Shown here: piece after piece, positions 1 through 7,718 of the stretch | Numbering within the stretch: position 1 is the stretch's first letter | Layout of the letters: each line of letters opens with the position of its first letter | NCBI GenBank assembly: GCA_003456175.1 | Contig: DMPB01000075.1 | Span: 39,842 to 47,663 of the forward strand | Direction: 5' to 3' | DNA from: Chitinophagaceae bacterium | GTDB lineage: Bacteria > Bacteroidota > Bacteroidia > Chitinophagales > Chitinophagaceae | Length of the DNA: 7,822 nt | Program-made: the position numbers and the translations under genes | The notes under the pieces: generated by a model | Told to the model about the DNA's origin: nothing | Seen by the model: only the letters and a program-made list of their open reading frames with translations | The model's database searches: none

Positions 1-2458
1 TAACAAAAGTATCCCTACGCCCGCCAGTGTTATTGGGCATGAAGTAGGTGAGTGGCATGTTACGCATGATAAATTAGTGTACTATATGCGTGCATTAGCA
101 GCAGCTGCACCCGATAGAATTAAATACGAAAAACTAGGCACTACTTACGAAGGCCGTGAGCAGTTAGCATTGATTATTACCAGTAGTAACAATCATAAAA
201 ACCTTGAACAAATACGCAAGCAACATGTGCAACTTACCAACGGTACTGCTGCTAAAGTAGATGGTATGCCTGTTGTAGTATGGATGGGTTTTAGCATACA
301 TGGCAACGAGAGTAGTGGCTCTAATGCTTCTATGTTATCGGCGTATTATTTAGCGGCTGCACAAGGAGCTTCGGTAGATAGTTTGTTACAACATACGGTG
401 ATATTGTTAGACCCAAGTTTTAACCCCGATGGGCTAAACCGTTTTGCAAGTTGGGCAAATACTCATAAAAGTATGACGCCTGTTACCGACCCCGCAGCTC
501 GTGAGTTTAATGAAATATGGCCGGGTGGCCGTTTCAACCATTATTGGTTTGATTTGAATAGAGATTGGTTGCCAGCACAACATCGCGAAAGTCAGCATCG
601 CTTACAACTATTTCATGCGTGGAAGCCGAATATTTTAACGGATCATCATGAAATGGGTAGTAATGCTACTTTCTTTTTTCAACCCGGTGTGCCTTCGAGA
701 GTTAACCCCAATACACCGTGGCAAAATCAAGAGCTTACAGGTGCTATTGCACAGTTTCATGCTAAGTTTTTAGATAGCATTGGTAGCATGTATTATACCA
801 AAGAAGGCTTCGATGATTTTTATTATGGCAAAGGTTCTACTTATCCGGATATTAACGGTAGCGTAGGTATTTTGTTTGAGCAAGCAAGTAGCCGCGGCCA
901 TGCACAAGAAACAGATAATGGTGTGCTTACATTTCCTTTCACCATTCGCAATCAGTTTACAACAACCCTTTCTACATTAGCAGCGGCACAGCATTTGCGT
1001 ACTACCTTGTTACAATATCAAAATAATTTTTATGTACAAGCAATGAACGATGCGAAAGCTGCTGCTACTAAAGCTTACATTATTGGCGATGCTAGCGATA
1101 AAGGCAAAACAAAAGCTTTTGTGCAAATGCTATTACGTCATCACATTGAAGTGTATGAAGTGGGTAATTCAGTAAAGCAAGATGGCTTGCAATTCAATGT
1201 GGGTAATGCTTACATTGTACCAACCAACCAATCACAATATCGACTCATTAAAACAATATTCGAAAAAAATACCACGTATAAAGACAGTCTTTTTTACGAT
1301 GTAACTGCATGGACGATGCCTTTAGCTTTCGGTATACCACACGCATCATTGGGTGCGAATTATACCACTTACATGGGTAAGGCAGTCACTCAAATTACAC
1401 CAGCAGAAGGTAAGTACCTTGCGGTAAATAATGCAGTTGCTTACGCATTTGATTGGACGGAATTTGAAGCACCAAAAGTATTGCAGCAGTTGTTACACAA
1501 GGGCTTAAAAGTGAAAGTAGCAACACAACAATTTCAAACCAATACCGCTATTGGAAAAAAGCAATTTAGCTATGGAAGTATTGTAATTCCAGTACAAATT
1601 CAATCGATGCCGCATGCTGCCGTACAAGCATTATTACAACAAGTAGCAACAGAAAGTAATGTAACCATTTATGGTTTATCAACAGGTTTTGCAAGCGATG
1701 GTATAGACTTAGGTAGCCCAAGTTTAGCTACGGTTAAAAAGCCTAGTGTAATGATGTTTGGCGGTAATGGTACATCGCCTACCGATGTTGGCGAAATTTG
1801 GCATTTGTTAGACACACGCTTTCAGCTACCTGTTAGCATTGTTGATGTAGAACGTTTTAATAGTATTAATGCTAGTAGGTACAATGTAATTATTATGCCA
1901 TCGGGTGGTTATAACACGCTTGATAAGGCAGCACAAGAAAAATTAAAAACTTGGGTAAGTGCTGGCGGTACTTTAATTGCTACAGAAGATGCTACGAAGT
2001 GGTTGGCTAACAATGGTTTCACGAAAGTTTTATTTACAAGTGATGAAACCAAACGAGATACCACAGCCAACTTACCTTTCTACTTACGTAGCGATGAAAT
2101 GAGAGCTAAAGAAATGACAGGCTCACTGTTTGAAGCAACACTTGATACTACGCATCCGCTCTGTTATGGATATACTACATCAACCGTAACAGTTTTTAAA
2201 AGTAACACCCTATTTATGGATCAGAATAATAGTCCATACGATAGTCCGGTAATGTACACCAACAACCCTTTGCAAAGTGGTTATGTGTTTAGAGCATATA
2301 AAGATAAAATCAAAAATTCTGCTGTTATAAACATTGATAATGTTGGGCGTGGTAGAATCATATCAATGGTAGACAATTTGAACTTCAGAGCATTTTGGTT
2401 AGGTACGAGTAAGTTATTTATGAATGCTATTTTCTTTGGAGATGTTACGCGTAATTAA
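1..2458 (+). CDS. M14-family zinc carboxypeptidase with C-terminal glutamine-amidotransferase-like domain (5' partial)
   Basis: This is a metallo-carboxypeptidase, probably exported, that should remove C-terminal residues from peptides. The frame is open from base 2, so the gene begins left of the window. The GTG at 77 is an internal Val, because the 25 codons before it (…IPTPASVIGHEVGEWHVTHDKL) match the usual N-terminal part of this family. Counting that Val as residue 1, the zinc ligands are H75 and E78 (HGNES) and a His in DHHE (190-191), and the likely catalytic Glu is E268 (LFEQASSRG). FDLNRDW (158-164) is also typical of the family. Residues about 557-645 (VMMFGGNG…VIIMPSGGY…GGTLIATED) resemble a class I glutamine-amidotransferase-like fold, common as a tail in Bacteroidota M14 proteins; no nucleophilic Cys is visible there, so it is probably non-enzymatic. 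Probably only the signal peptide and a short stretch are missing. The gene converges on the helicase gene. The family call is firm; the substrate is unknown. Confidence 0.93.
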   Translation, partial: NKSIPTPASVIGHEVGEWHVTHDKLVYYMRALAAAAPDRIKYEKLGTTYEGREQLALIITSSNNHKNLEQIRKQHVQLTNGTAAKVDGMPVVVWMGFSIHGNESSGSNASMLSAYYLAAAQGASVDSLLQHTVILLDPSFNPDGLNRFASWANTHKSMTPVTDPAAREFNEIWPGGRFNHYWFDLNRDWLPAQHRESQHRLQLFHAWKPNILTDHHEMGSNATFFFQPGVPSRVNPNTPWQNQELTGAIAQFHAKFLDSIGSMYYTKEGFDDFYYGKGSTYPDINGSVGILFEQASSRGHAQETDNGVLTFPFTIRNQFTTTLSTLAAAQHLRTTLLQYQNNFYVQAMNDAKAAATKAYIIGDASDKGKTKAFVQMLLRHHIEVYEVGNSVKQDGLQFNVGNAYIVPTNQSQYRLIKTIFEKNTTYKDSLFYDVTAWTMPLAFGIPHASLGANYTTYMGKAVTQITPAEGKYLAVNNAVAYAFDWTEFEAPKVLQQLLHKGLKVKVATQQFQTNTAIGKKQFSYGSIVIPVQIQSMPHAAVQALLQQVATESNVTIYGLSTGFASDGIDLGSPSLATVKKPSVMMFGGNGTSPTDVGEIWHLLDTRFQLPVSIVDVERFNSINASRYNVIIMPSGGYNTLDKAAQEKLKTWVSAGGTLIATEDATKWLANNGFTKVLFTSDETKRDTTANLPFYLRSDEMRAKEMTGSLFEATLDTTHPLCYGYTTSTVTVFKSNTLFMDQNNSPYDSPVMYTNNPLQSGYVFRAYKDKIKNSAVINIDNVGRGRIISMVDNLNFRAFWLGTSKLFMNAIFFGDVTRN

Positions 2459-2459
2459 G

Positions 2460-2473
2460 CATTTACCGTAAGG
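2460..2473 (+). repeat. Iterated word CATTTACCGTAAGG, copy A
   Basis: This is an exact copy of a 14-base word found four times in the window. It begins one base after the TAA stop (2456-2458) of the M14 peptidase gene and 20 bases before the GC-rich hairpin. With the stop codon it shares 18 identical bases (TAAGCATTTACCGTAAGG) with copy D at 7764-7781. Its core TTACCGTAA is a near-palindrome around one central base. Its function is unknown. Confidence 0.8.
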
Positions 2474-2493
2474 GTGTAGTATTGGAATTGAAT

Positions 2494-2530
2494 ATTACTA
2501 TGGGGCGGCCGAAGGCCGCCCCATAGTAAT
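2494..2530. terminator. GC-rich perfect hairpin between convergent genes, probable bidirectional terminator
   Basis: A perfect 17-bp inverted repeat (2494-2510 with 2514-2530) closes on a GAA triloop. The inner stem GGGGCGGCC is entirely G+C in an otherwise AT-rich region, and the outer stem is ATTACTAT. It sits between the stops of the convergent M14 (+) and helicase (-) genes, so it can fold in either transcript. Neither side has a good U-tract (TAAAGGC follows on plus, ATTCAATT on minus), so it is not a textbook intrinsic terminator. It could instead protect the 3' end or be a REP-like element. Confidence 0.7.
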
Positions 2531-2543
2531 TAAAGGCAATAGC

Positions 2544-5366
2544 TTACGCAAATAAGAAAGCAATATCGTCGGCAGTTAATTGCTTAATAAAGCCAGCATC
2601 TTCGGTAATAAGTTCGTCGGCTACACGTTGCTTACGTTGTTGCAGTTGCAGTATTTTTTCTTCAATACTGTCTTTACAAATCATACGATAAGCAAAAACA
2701 TTTTGTTGTTGCCCAATGCGATGTGTTCTATCAATAGCTTGTTGTTCTGCGGCGGGGTTCCACCATGGATCTACCAAGTACACATAATCGGCTGCTGTTA
2801 GTGTTAAGCCTACGCCACCTGCTTTTAAACTTATTAAAAATATCTTTTCTTCGTTTGTTTGCTGAAATTGCTGTACCAAATCCAGGCGTGTATGCGCTGC
2901 GGTGCTACCATCTAGATATAAATAAGGTATATCGTATTGTGTAAGCATAGCGGCGATGCGTTGTAACATACCCGTGAATTGCGAGAATACCAATACTTTA
3001 TGCTGTTGACTATGCAGTTGTATTTCTTGTAGTAAGGCTTCCATTTTAGCAGAAGAAAAACTACCATCGGCATATTCAGGTACAAGTTGCGGTGCATTAC
3101 AAATTTGGCGTAGCCTAGTTAATGCTTCTAAAATATACATCGTATTTTTTCCTACGCCATCTGTTTGTATTTGTGTTGTTAACTTTTGCTGATAACGTTT
3201 TTTTACTTCATCGTACACTGCTTGCTGATCGGCATGCATACGGCACCATAATATACTTTCTGTTTTAGCTGGCAAATCGGTAGCTACTTGTTGTTTGGTT
3301 CTTCGCAGTAAGAATGGGTGTAATATTTTCTTTAATTGTTTTGCTTTGTTGGTATCATTGAATTTGTCAATGGGTATACTAAAGTGCTGTGTGAAAAAGG
3401 TATGTGTACCCAATAAGCCCGGTTGTGCCCACTGAAACTGACTGTATAATTCGTCGGTATTATTTTGAATAGGCGTACCACTAATTAATAAGCGATTTCT
3501 ACTTTGTAAAGCATACAAAGCTTTTGTAGCTAATGCATTTTTATTTTTAATACTATGACTTTCGTCGGCAATTACATAACCCCAAGTTTTATGTTGTAGC
3601 GTATCAACATCTGTGCGAACAGTACCATAGGTGGTAAGTATCACATGATGTTCACTATTAGTGCTCACTTGCCAATTTCTATTGCTACCGTGATAAATAC
3701 TGTAACGAATTTCAGGTGCAAATTTTTGTAATTCTGCTTCCCAATTAAACAATAGTGAAGTAGGGCACACCACTAAATGTTGTTCTTGTGGGTAAGCATG
3801 TATTAAGTATTGTAGAAAGCAAATGGTTTGTAATGTTTTACCAAGGCCCATATCATCTGCCAAACAACCGCCTAAATTCCAACTATCTAATAAACACATC
3901 CATCTGAAGCCAGCTTCTTGGTATGGACGTAATGTTGCTTGTATACCTTGCGGTAAATGAATAGGCTGGTGTTGTTGCGCTAAATATTGTTGCCAAGCAA
4001 TCTGATGTAATGATGTGTTGTTATTTGCGAGTAATGGTAGTTGCTCTAGCAAACTGAAATGACCTTGGTGTAACGAGATAACATCTTCTTGAACGTTACC
4101 TAAGAGAAACAACCAACCATATTGTTGTTGCCAGTTATCGGGAAGTACGCCTAGTGTTCCATCTTCAAGTAGCAATAATTGCTCCTTATGTTGAAATGCT
4201 TTTTGTAATGTATTCAGCGCCACTGCCTGTGTTCCAAAATGTACACTAGCAGTTATTTGAATAGTATTATTACTGTTAAGGCGTTCTAATGTAATATTGG
4301 GTGTATGTGGGTTGTATTTAAAGTGTTGAAGCTGTGTAAAGCCACTCACTTCAATACCTTCAGATTGCATTGTTCTATAAAACTTAACGAGCCATTGATT
4401 TTTTTCGGCCTCTTTAAAAGAAAGGTAACAATAGCCTTGGCTTCCTTGTTGTGCAAAACTTTTATGCGTTGCCTTGATTATATTCCACAGTTGTTGTTCC
4501 GTTGGTTTATTACGATGTATAATGTATTGTGTAGTTCCTTCTTGTACTATAAAACTATCAGATGCATTTTCTGGTAGTTCAAATTGCTGATAACTAAATT
4601 GTGGTGTAATCATCAAAAAACTATCGTTCAATTCACTCAGTTTAATGCTTGTTGTGGGTAACACATCAATGTGAATTTTTTCAAAAAGTATATCGGCCTG
4701 TACTTGATAGTGTTGTTGGAGTGGTAACAGGTGATGTTCGATTAAAAATCCTACATCGTTAGCATGTACTTCAAAATAGCCTTTCGGATACCGAAGTAAT
4801 ACATCAATATCTTTTTGTTCTGGAATAAAAAACTCATTTCTACTTTTCAGTAAACCGCCTATAATAGAAAAATCATTAGGAGGAAATATTGTTTCACCCA
4901 CCTGCAAGCCAAGCATCAATCTGTATTTGCCTATCGTTGGTTCAACTACTTCAAAATGTAAGCGAGGCACAATGGTACTAATAGCTGCTGGCTTTACTTC
5001 ACTGGTTGTAATTAGCAGCGGGTCAATAAATTCATAATATAGCGGCATTAAATGCAAGAAGGGTCGCATTTGTTGTAAGCCTTTTAAAATATAGCGTTGC
5101 TTTGCTAACAATAATGCTTGTTCATCGGTAATATGAAGTGTTTGTAAGTGTAGTTGAATACTTTCTTGTGTAAGTTGTTGTAAGTAGTAAAATACACCTT
5201 GCGGTAAATATTTGAAATCTGCTTTTAAGTTACTTTGTTGTAGTGGAATTGATTTTAATGCAAATGTTTTTGCATTCTCTTGAATCAATAATTTTTTGAT
5301 TTGAATATTATTTGGCTTTCTAATATCTAACAATAAGCCAGCGGTGGTTCTAAGTTTTGTTGCCAT
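2544..5366 (-). CDS. SNF2/Rad54-family DEAD-like helicase (ATP-dependent dsDNA translocase)
   Basis: This is a cytoplasmic superfamily 2 ATPase of the Swi2/Snf2 type, expected to translocate on duplex DNA and remodel protein-DNA complexes. All the core motifs are present: LRPYQEAGFRW (479-489), Walker A DMGLGKT (505-511), CPTSLLFNW (534-542), DESH box (601-604), SGTPIQNN (629-636), FSQF (794-797), LKAGGVGLTLTAAD (847-860) and DRTHRIGQ (879-886). The 470 residues before the motor have no motif I recognise, and there is no Cys/His SWIM zinc finger, which many bacterial relatives carry. Glutamine is unusually frequent (about 99 of 940 residues by hand count). The start is ATG at 5364-5366 with no Shine-Dalgarno. 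A weak match to the Bacteroidota -7 box (TAATCTTG, minus strand, 5386-5393) lies 20 bases upstream, without a clear -33 box. The S10 gene lies upstream on the same strand, but an intrinsic terminator separates them, so they are probably not an operon. The biological role is not evident. Confidence 0.93.
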   Translation of the reverse strand: MATKLRTTAGLLLDIRKPNNIQIKKLLIQENAKTFALKSIPLQQSNLKADFKYLPQGVFYYLQQLTQESIQLHLQTLHITDEQALLLAKQRYILKGLQQMRPFLHLMPLYYEFIDPLLITTSEVKPAAISTIVPRLHFEVVEPTIGKYRLMLGLQVGETIFPPNDFSIIGGLLKSRNEFFIPEQKDIDVLLRYPKGYFEVHANDVGFLIEHHLLPLQQHYQVQADILFEKIHIDVLPTTSIKLSELNDSFLMITPQFSYQQFELPENASDSFIVQEGTTQYIIHRNKPTEQQLWNIIKATHKSFAQQGSQGYCYLSFKEAEKNQWLVKFYRTMQSEGIEVSGFTQLQHFKYNPHTPNITLERLNSNNTIQITASVHFGTQAVALNTLQKAFQHKEQLLLLEDGTLGVLPDNWQQQYGWLFLLGNVQEDVISLHQGHFSLLEQLPLLANNNTSLHQIAWQQYLAQQHQPIHLPQGIQATLRPYQEAGFRWMCLLDSWNLGGCLADDMGLGKTLQTICFLQYLIHAYPQEQHLVVCPTSLLFNWEAELQKFAPEIRYSIYHGSNRNWQVSTNSEHHVILTTYGTVRTDVDTLQHKTWGYVIADESHSIKNKNALATKALYALQSRNRLLISGTPIQNNTDELYSQFQWAQPGLLGTHTFFTQHFSIPIDKFNDTNKAKQLKKILHPFLLRRTKQQVATDLPAKTESILWCRMHADQQAVYDEVKKRYQQKLTTQIQTDGVGKNTMYILEALTRLRQICNAPQLVPEYADGSFSSAKMEALLQEIQLHSQQHKVLVFSQFTGMLQRIAAMLTQYDIPYLYLDGSTAAHTRLDLVQQFQQTNEEKIFLISLKAGGVGLTLTAADYVYLVDPWWNPAAEQQAIDRTHRIGQQQNVFAYRMICKDSIEEKILQLQQRKQRVADELITEDAGFIKQLTADDIAFLFA

Positions 5367-5416
5367 ACATTGTTCGCAAAGAGTGCAAGATTACGAAAGC
5401 TTATAGTAGTACCCAT

Positions 5417-5448
5417 AAAAAACAGCGATAGTAATTACTACCGCTGTT
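5417..5448 (-). terminator. Intrinsic terminator of the S10 peptidase gene
   Basis: Read on the minus strand, a near-perfect hairpin (arms 5435-5448 and 5421-5434) starts about 20 bases after the S10 stop. Its last two bases begin a run of six T (5422-5417), which is a classic intrinsic terminator. The single irregular pair (5428/5441) would be A-C in a plus-strand RNA but a tolerated G-U in a minus-strand RNA, which supports use by the minus-strand gene. It separates the S10 transcript from the helicase gene. Confidence 0.85.
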
Positions 5449-5450
5449 AT

Positions 5451-5464
5451 CATTTACCGTAAGG
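5451..5464 (+). repeat. Iterated word CATTTACCGTAAGG, copy B
   Basis: This is an exact copy of the 14-base word. It lies in the 103-base gap between the helicase and S10 genes, six bases past the S10 stop and two bases from the terminator hairpin. In the sense of the S10 transcript it reads CCTTACGGTAAATG, so its orientation to the preceding gene is opposite to copies A and D. It has no matching partner nearby and is not part of the hairpin stem. Confidence 0.8.
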
Positions 5465-5469
5465 TAATA

Positions 5470-6969
5470 TTATTTAGTACTTAAAGCCCAATCAAAGAAA
5501 GTATCAACATCTTTTTTGAATTGTATCATATCTGGAATATTGATGTAATACATGTGTCCGGAATTATAGAAATAGTGTTTCACGTTGCTTTGTAATTCTG
5601 GGCGTAAAAACATGTGTGCTACATCGTACTTAGCTGTGAAATAGGGAGTTGCAAAATCGTAATAACCACTTCCAACATACACTTTTAGTGCAGGGTTTTT
5701 GTGCATAGCATCGCGAAGGCTTTCTGCTACATTTAAAAACTGGTTTTGAACGTTGTTATAGTTCCAAGGGTACACGCTGCCAAAAATATTGTAGGGCTTT
5801 TCTTCTTTAAAATTTAAGTGTTTTTGAAAGTAATCGTTCATAGCACTTGTAAAAGGGCCATCAATATTGGTAAAGGAAGGGTCGTAGCTTACGTTTTCAC
5901 CGGCATCATCTAAATCTCTACCAGTAAAGCGGGCATCTAACCTGCCAATGGTTAAGCCATCAGTTCTGCGTAATTCTTTATAAAATCTATTTTCTTCAAC
6001 ACGCAAATTAGCTTGTAGAATATAAGCTTTGCTTAAGCCTGTGTAATAGCTCATTTTTGCTGCTATTTTTTCTTTTTCTGCAGGTGTAAGCCAATCGCCT
6101 TTTAATAATGCAAGGGCATATTCATTCATCGCAAAGGCTTCGCTTTCTTGTAACGCCTTTTGTAAATTTTGCTGCAATTCAGGGGCTAATTTTTTGTGAT
6201 ACCAAGCGGCGGCAGTATACGATGGTAGGTATAATGCTCTCGGCAAATCGTTGCCTACGTAGTAATCGTTAGTGCCGAAATTAAGTACAGGAGATATTAA
6301 GAAAATACCATTGATATAAATACGATAGCTATCTTGTAAGAATTTTGCTAAGCCCGAAGCTCTAATGGTGCCATAACTTTCGCCTGCTAAAAATTTAGGT
6401 GAACCCCAACGTTCGTATTTACTTAAGAAGCTTCTGATGAAATTTCCAACACTCTGCACATCTTCTACATAACCATGAAATTGCTTGGGGTTTTCGCCAC
6501 TTACTGCTCTACTAAAACCAGTTGCAACAGGGTCTATAAATACCATGTCGCTTTTATTAAGCCAGCTATATTCATTGTCTATAATATCGTATGGCGGTGC
6601 CGTTGCTGTACCATCATTTTCAAGCTTTACACGTTTAGGGCCTAAAGCACCCATGTGTAACCACACCGATGACGAACCTGGCCCACCATTAAAGGCAAAT
6701 GTAACCGGACGTTTTGCAGCATCTTCACCATCTTTTCTGTAGTAAGTGAAAAATACTTTTGCAATCGTTTTGCCAGTATCATTTTTTAAATCTAAGTAAC
6801 CCGTATGCGTAGTATATGCAATTGCTTTGCCAGCTACTGTATTAGTGCCTTTACTCACTGTAGCAGTAATACCAGTAGGTACTATTTCTACCGTTGTTTT
6901 TGCTACATTAGGTTGTGCCCAAACTTGTATGCCGTAGCAACAACTTAAAATAAATAATAATTGTTTCAT
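5470..6969 (-). CDS. Secreted S10-family serine carboxypeptidase
   Basis: This is an alpha/beta-hydrolase serine carboxypeptidase (MEROPS S10), expected to release C-terminal residues from peptides outside the cytoplasm. NGGPGSSS (94-101) forms the oxyanion-hole region, S198 in GESYG is the nucleophile, D438 (GYYDFATPY) is the acid, and H472 (NSGHMYY) completes the triad. IDPVATGFS (145-153) is another S10 hallmark. At 499 residues it has the usual length for bacterial members. The N-terminus MKQLLFILSCCYGIQVWAQ looks like a signal peptide, probably cut near VWA-Q. The paired Cys at 10-11 makes a lipoprotein signal conceivable, but ILSC is a poor lipobox and comes very early. ATG at 6967-6969 is the natural start because it opens the signal sequence; no Shine-Dalgarno is seen. 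It has its own terminator downstream and diverges from the flavin-protein gene. It may work in peptide scavenging alongside the M14 enzyme, which is an inference from shared chemistry. Confidence 0.92.
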   Translation of the reverse strand: MKQLLFILSCCYGIQVWAQPNVAKTTVEIVPTGITATVSKGTNTVAGKAIAYTTHTGYLDLKNDTGKTIAKVFFTYYRKDGEDAAKRPVTFAFNGGPGSSSVWLHMGALGPKRVKLENDGTATAPPYDIIDNEYSWLNKSDMVFIDPVATGFSRAVSGENPKQFHGYVEDVQSVGNFIRSFLSKYERWGSPKFLAGESYGTIRASGLAKFLQDSYRIYINGIFLISPVLNFGTNDYYVGNDLPRALYLPSYTAAAWYHKKLAPELQQNLQKALQESEAFAMNEYALALLKGDWLTPAEKEKIAAKMSYYTGLSKAYILQANLRVEENRFYKELRRTDGLTIGRLDARFTGRDLDDAGENVSYDPSFTNIDGPFTSAMNDYFQKHLNFKEEKPYNIFGSVYPWNYNNVQNQFLNVAESLRDAMHKNPALKVYVGSGYYDFATPYFTAKYDVAHMFLRPELQSNVKHYFYNSGHMYYINIPDMIQFKKDVDTFFDWALSTK

Positions 6970-7099
6970 ATAGTATCTGTATTATGCTTGTAAGATAATT
7001 GATTGTAACATCTGAAATACAGTGTATCAAAATCCTGCGGCGAAGTTTTATGTTCGTTAGGTAATTACAACTATTTATGCACTACAATGTTATCATTAC
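6970..7099. promoter_or_regulatory. Divergent intergenic region with both promoters of the S10 and flavin-protein genes
   Basis: These 130 bases separate two divergent start codons, so they must hold both promoters unless one gene is leaderless or driven from elsewhere. On the plus strand TATTTATG (7072-7079), 21 bases before the ATG at 7100, differs by one base from the Bacteroidota -7 box TAnnTTTG; no convincing -33 TTTG is seen upstream of it. On the minus strand TATCTTAC (6997-6990) is a weaker candidate for the S10 gene. No operator palindrome or riboswitch-like structure was seen, and the iterated 14-base word is absent here. Confidence 0.4.
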
Positions 7100-7717
7100 A
7101 TGGAATTACAACACATAGATAAAGTTACCATTGCTAGTTGGGATCGTTTCTATAGAGCCAATGCTATCAATGCTTTGGTAGGTGTTAAACCTGTTAGTTT
7201 AATTGGCACTATTAGTAACGCTGGTACACCCAATGTAGCAGTTTTCAGTAGTATGGTACACTTAGGCAGTAACCCTGCTTTAATAGGTTATATCAATCGT
7301 CCGCGAGCCGCCGCACCCGATACCTTGGCAAATATTGAAGCAACTGGTGTGTACACCATTAATCATATTCATGCATCGTTTGTAGCGCAGGCACATCAAA
7401 CAAGTGCTAAATATCCATCAGAGGTAGATGAGTTTGAGGCTGTTGGTTTAACGCCCATTTACCGTAAGGGTTGTGTAGCCCCATTTGTGCAAGAGAGTAT
7501 GTTGCAATATCAATTACAGTTAGTTGAAATAGTTCCTATTCAACACAATGGTACTTTTCTGGTGATTGGTAGTGTTGAAAATATTTGGTTACCGCATAAT
7601 GTATTGCAAGCCGATGGATTTATAGACGTTGCGAGTATAGGTACTATAAGTAGTGCGGGTAACGATGCGTACTACACCACGCAATTATTGCAACGTTTTG
7701 CATATGCTAAACCATAA
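7100..7717 (+). CDS. Flavin-reductase-like FMN-binding split-barrel protein
   Basis: This 205-residue cytoplasmic protein belongs to the flavin reductase-like family (DIM6/NTAB type), which binds FMN in a split barrel and typically reduces flavin with NAD(P)H or acts as the reductase of a two-component system. Supporting stretches are KPVSLIGTISNAGTPNVAVFSS (30-51, the family's flavin-binding opening), DTLANIEATGVYTINH (74-89), and the second half EFEAVGLTP…APFVQESMLQYQLQLVEI (111-144) with a barrel strand FLVIGSVENIWL (153-164). Length is normal for the family. The start is ATG at 7100, preceded by AT-rich sequence without a Shine-Dalgarno. It stands alone, with no monooxygenase partner in view, so the substrate cannot be named. 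An exact copy of the iterated 14-base word lies in frame at residues 119-124 (PIYRKG), in a loop region I expect to be variable in the family. Confidence 0.87.
   Translation: MELQHIDKVTIASWDRFYRANAINALVGVKPVSLIGTISNAGTPNVAVFSSMVHLGSNPALIGYINRPRAAAPDTLANIEATGVYTINHIHASFVAQAHQTSAKYPSEVDEFEAVGLTPIYRKGCVAPFVQESMLQYQLQLVEIVPIQHNGTFLVIGSVENIWLPHNVLQADGFIDVASIGTISSAGNDAYYTTQLLQRFAYAKP
7456..7469 (+). repeat. Iterated word CATTTACCGTAAGG, copy C (inside a coding region)
   Basis: This exact 14-base copy lies within the flavin-protein gene and is translated as part of P-I-Y-R-K-G. It is the only exact copy in a coding region and is not near a hairpin, so the word is not purely a 3'-end element. Confidence 0.75.
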
Positions 7718-7718
7718 A

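Noticed and set aside
77..79. GTG at 77 as the start of the M14 peptidase
   Set aside because: The frame stays open to base 2 and the upstream codons match the family's conserved N-terminal part, so the gene is truncated by the window edge.
2580..2801. Plus-strand 73-residue reading frame opposite the helicase
   Set aside because: It lies wholly antisense to conserved helicase motifs and has no family resemblance; it is a shadow of the real gene.
2912..3097. Minus-strand 61-residue frame within the helicase
   Set aside because: It overlaps the helicase on the same strand in another frame and has low-complexity composition without recognisable motifs.
4305..4577. Plus-strand 90-residue frame opposite the helicase
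   Set aside because: It is antisense to the helicase N-terminal half, has no recognisable motif, promoter or context, and is best explained as a shadow.
2544..5366. SNF2 helicase as part of a DISARM-like or other defence system
   Set aside because: No methyltransferase, DUF1998, phospholipase-D-type nuclease or other partner is nearby; the neighbours are peptidases and a flavin protein.
6485..6742. Plus-strand 85-residue frame opposite the S10 gene
   Set aside because: It is antisense to the S10 oxyanion-hole region, whose conservation explains the open frame.
2544..6969. Operon of the S10 peptidase and the helicase
   Set aside because: They share a strand, but a good intrinsic terminator with a T-run lies in the 103-base gap, and the functions are unrelated.
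6937..6969. Lipoprotein signal on the S10 peptidase
   Set aside because: ILSC fits the lipobox poorly and leaves too short a hydrophobic segment; the VWA-Q site looks like an ordinary signal peptidase I site.
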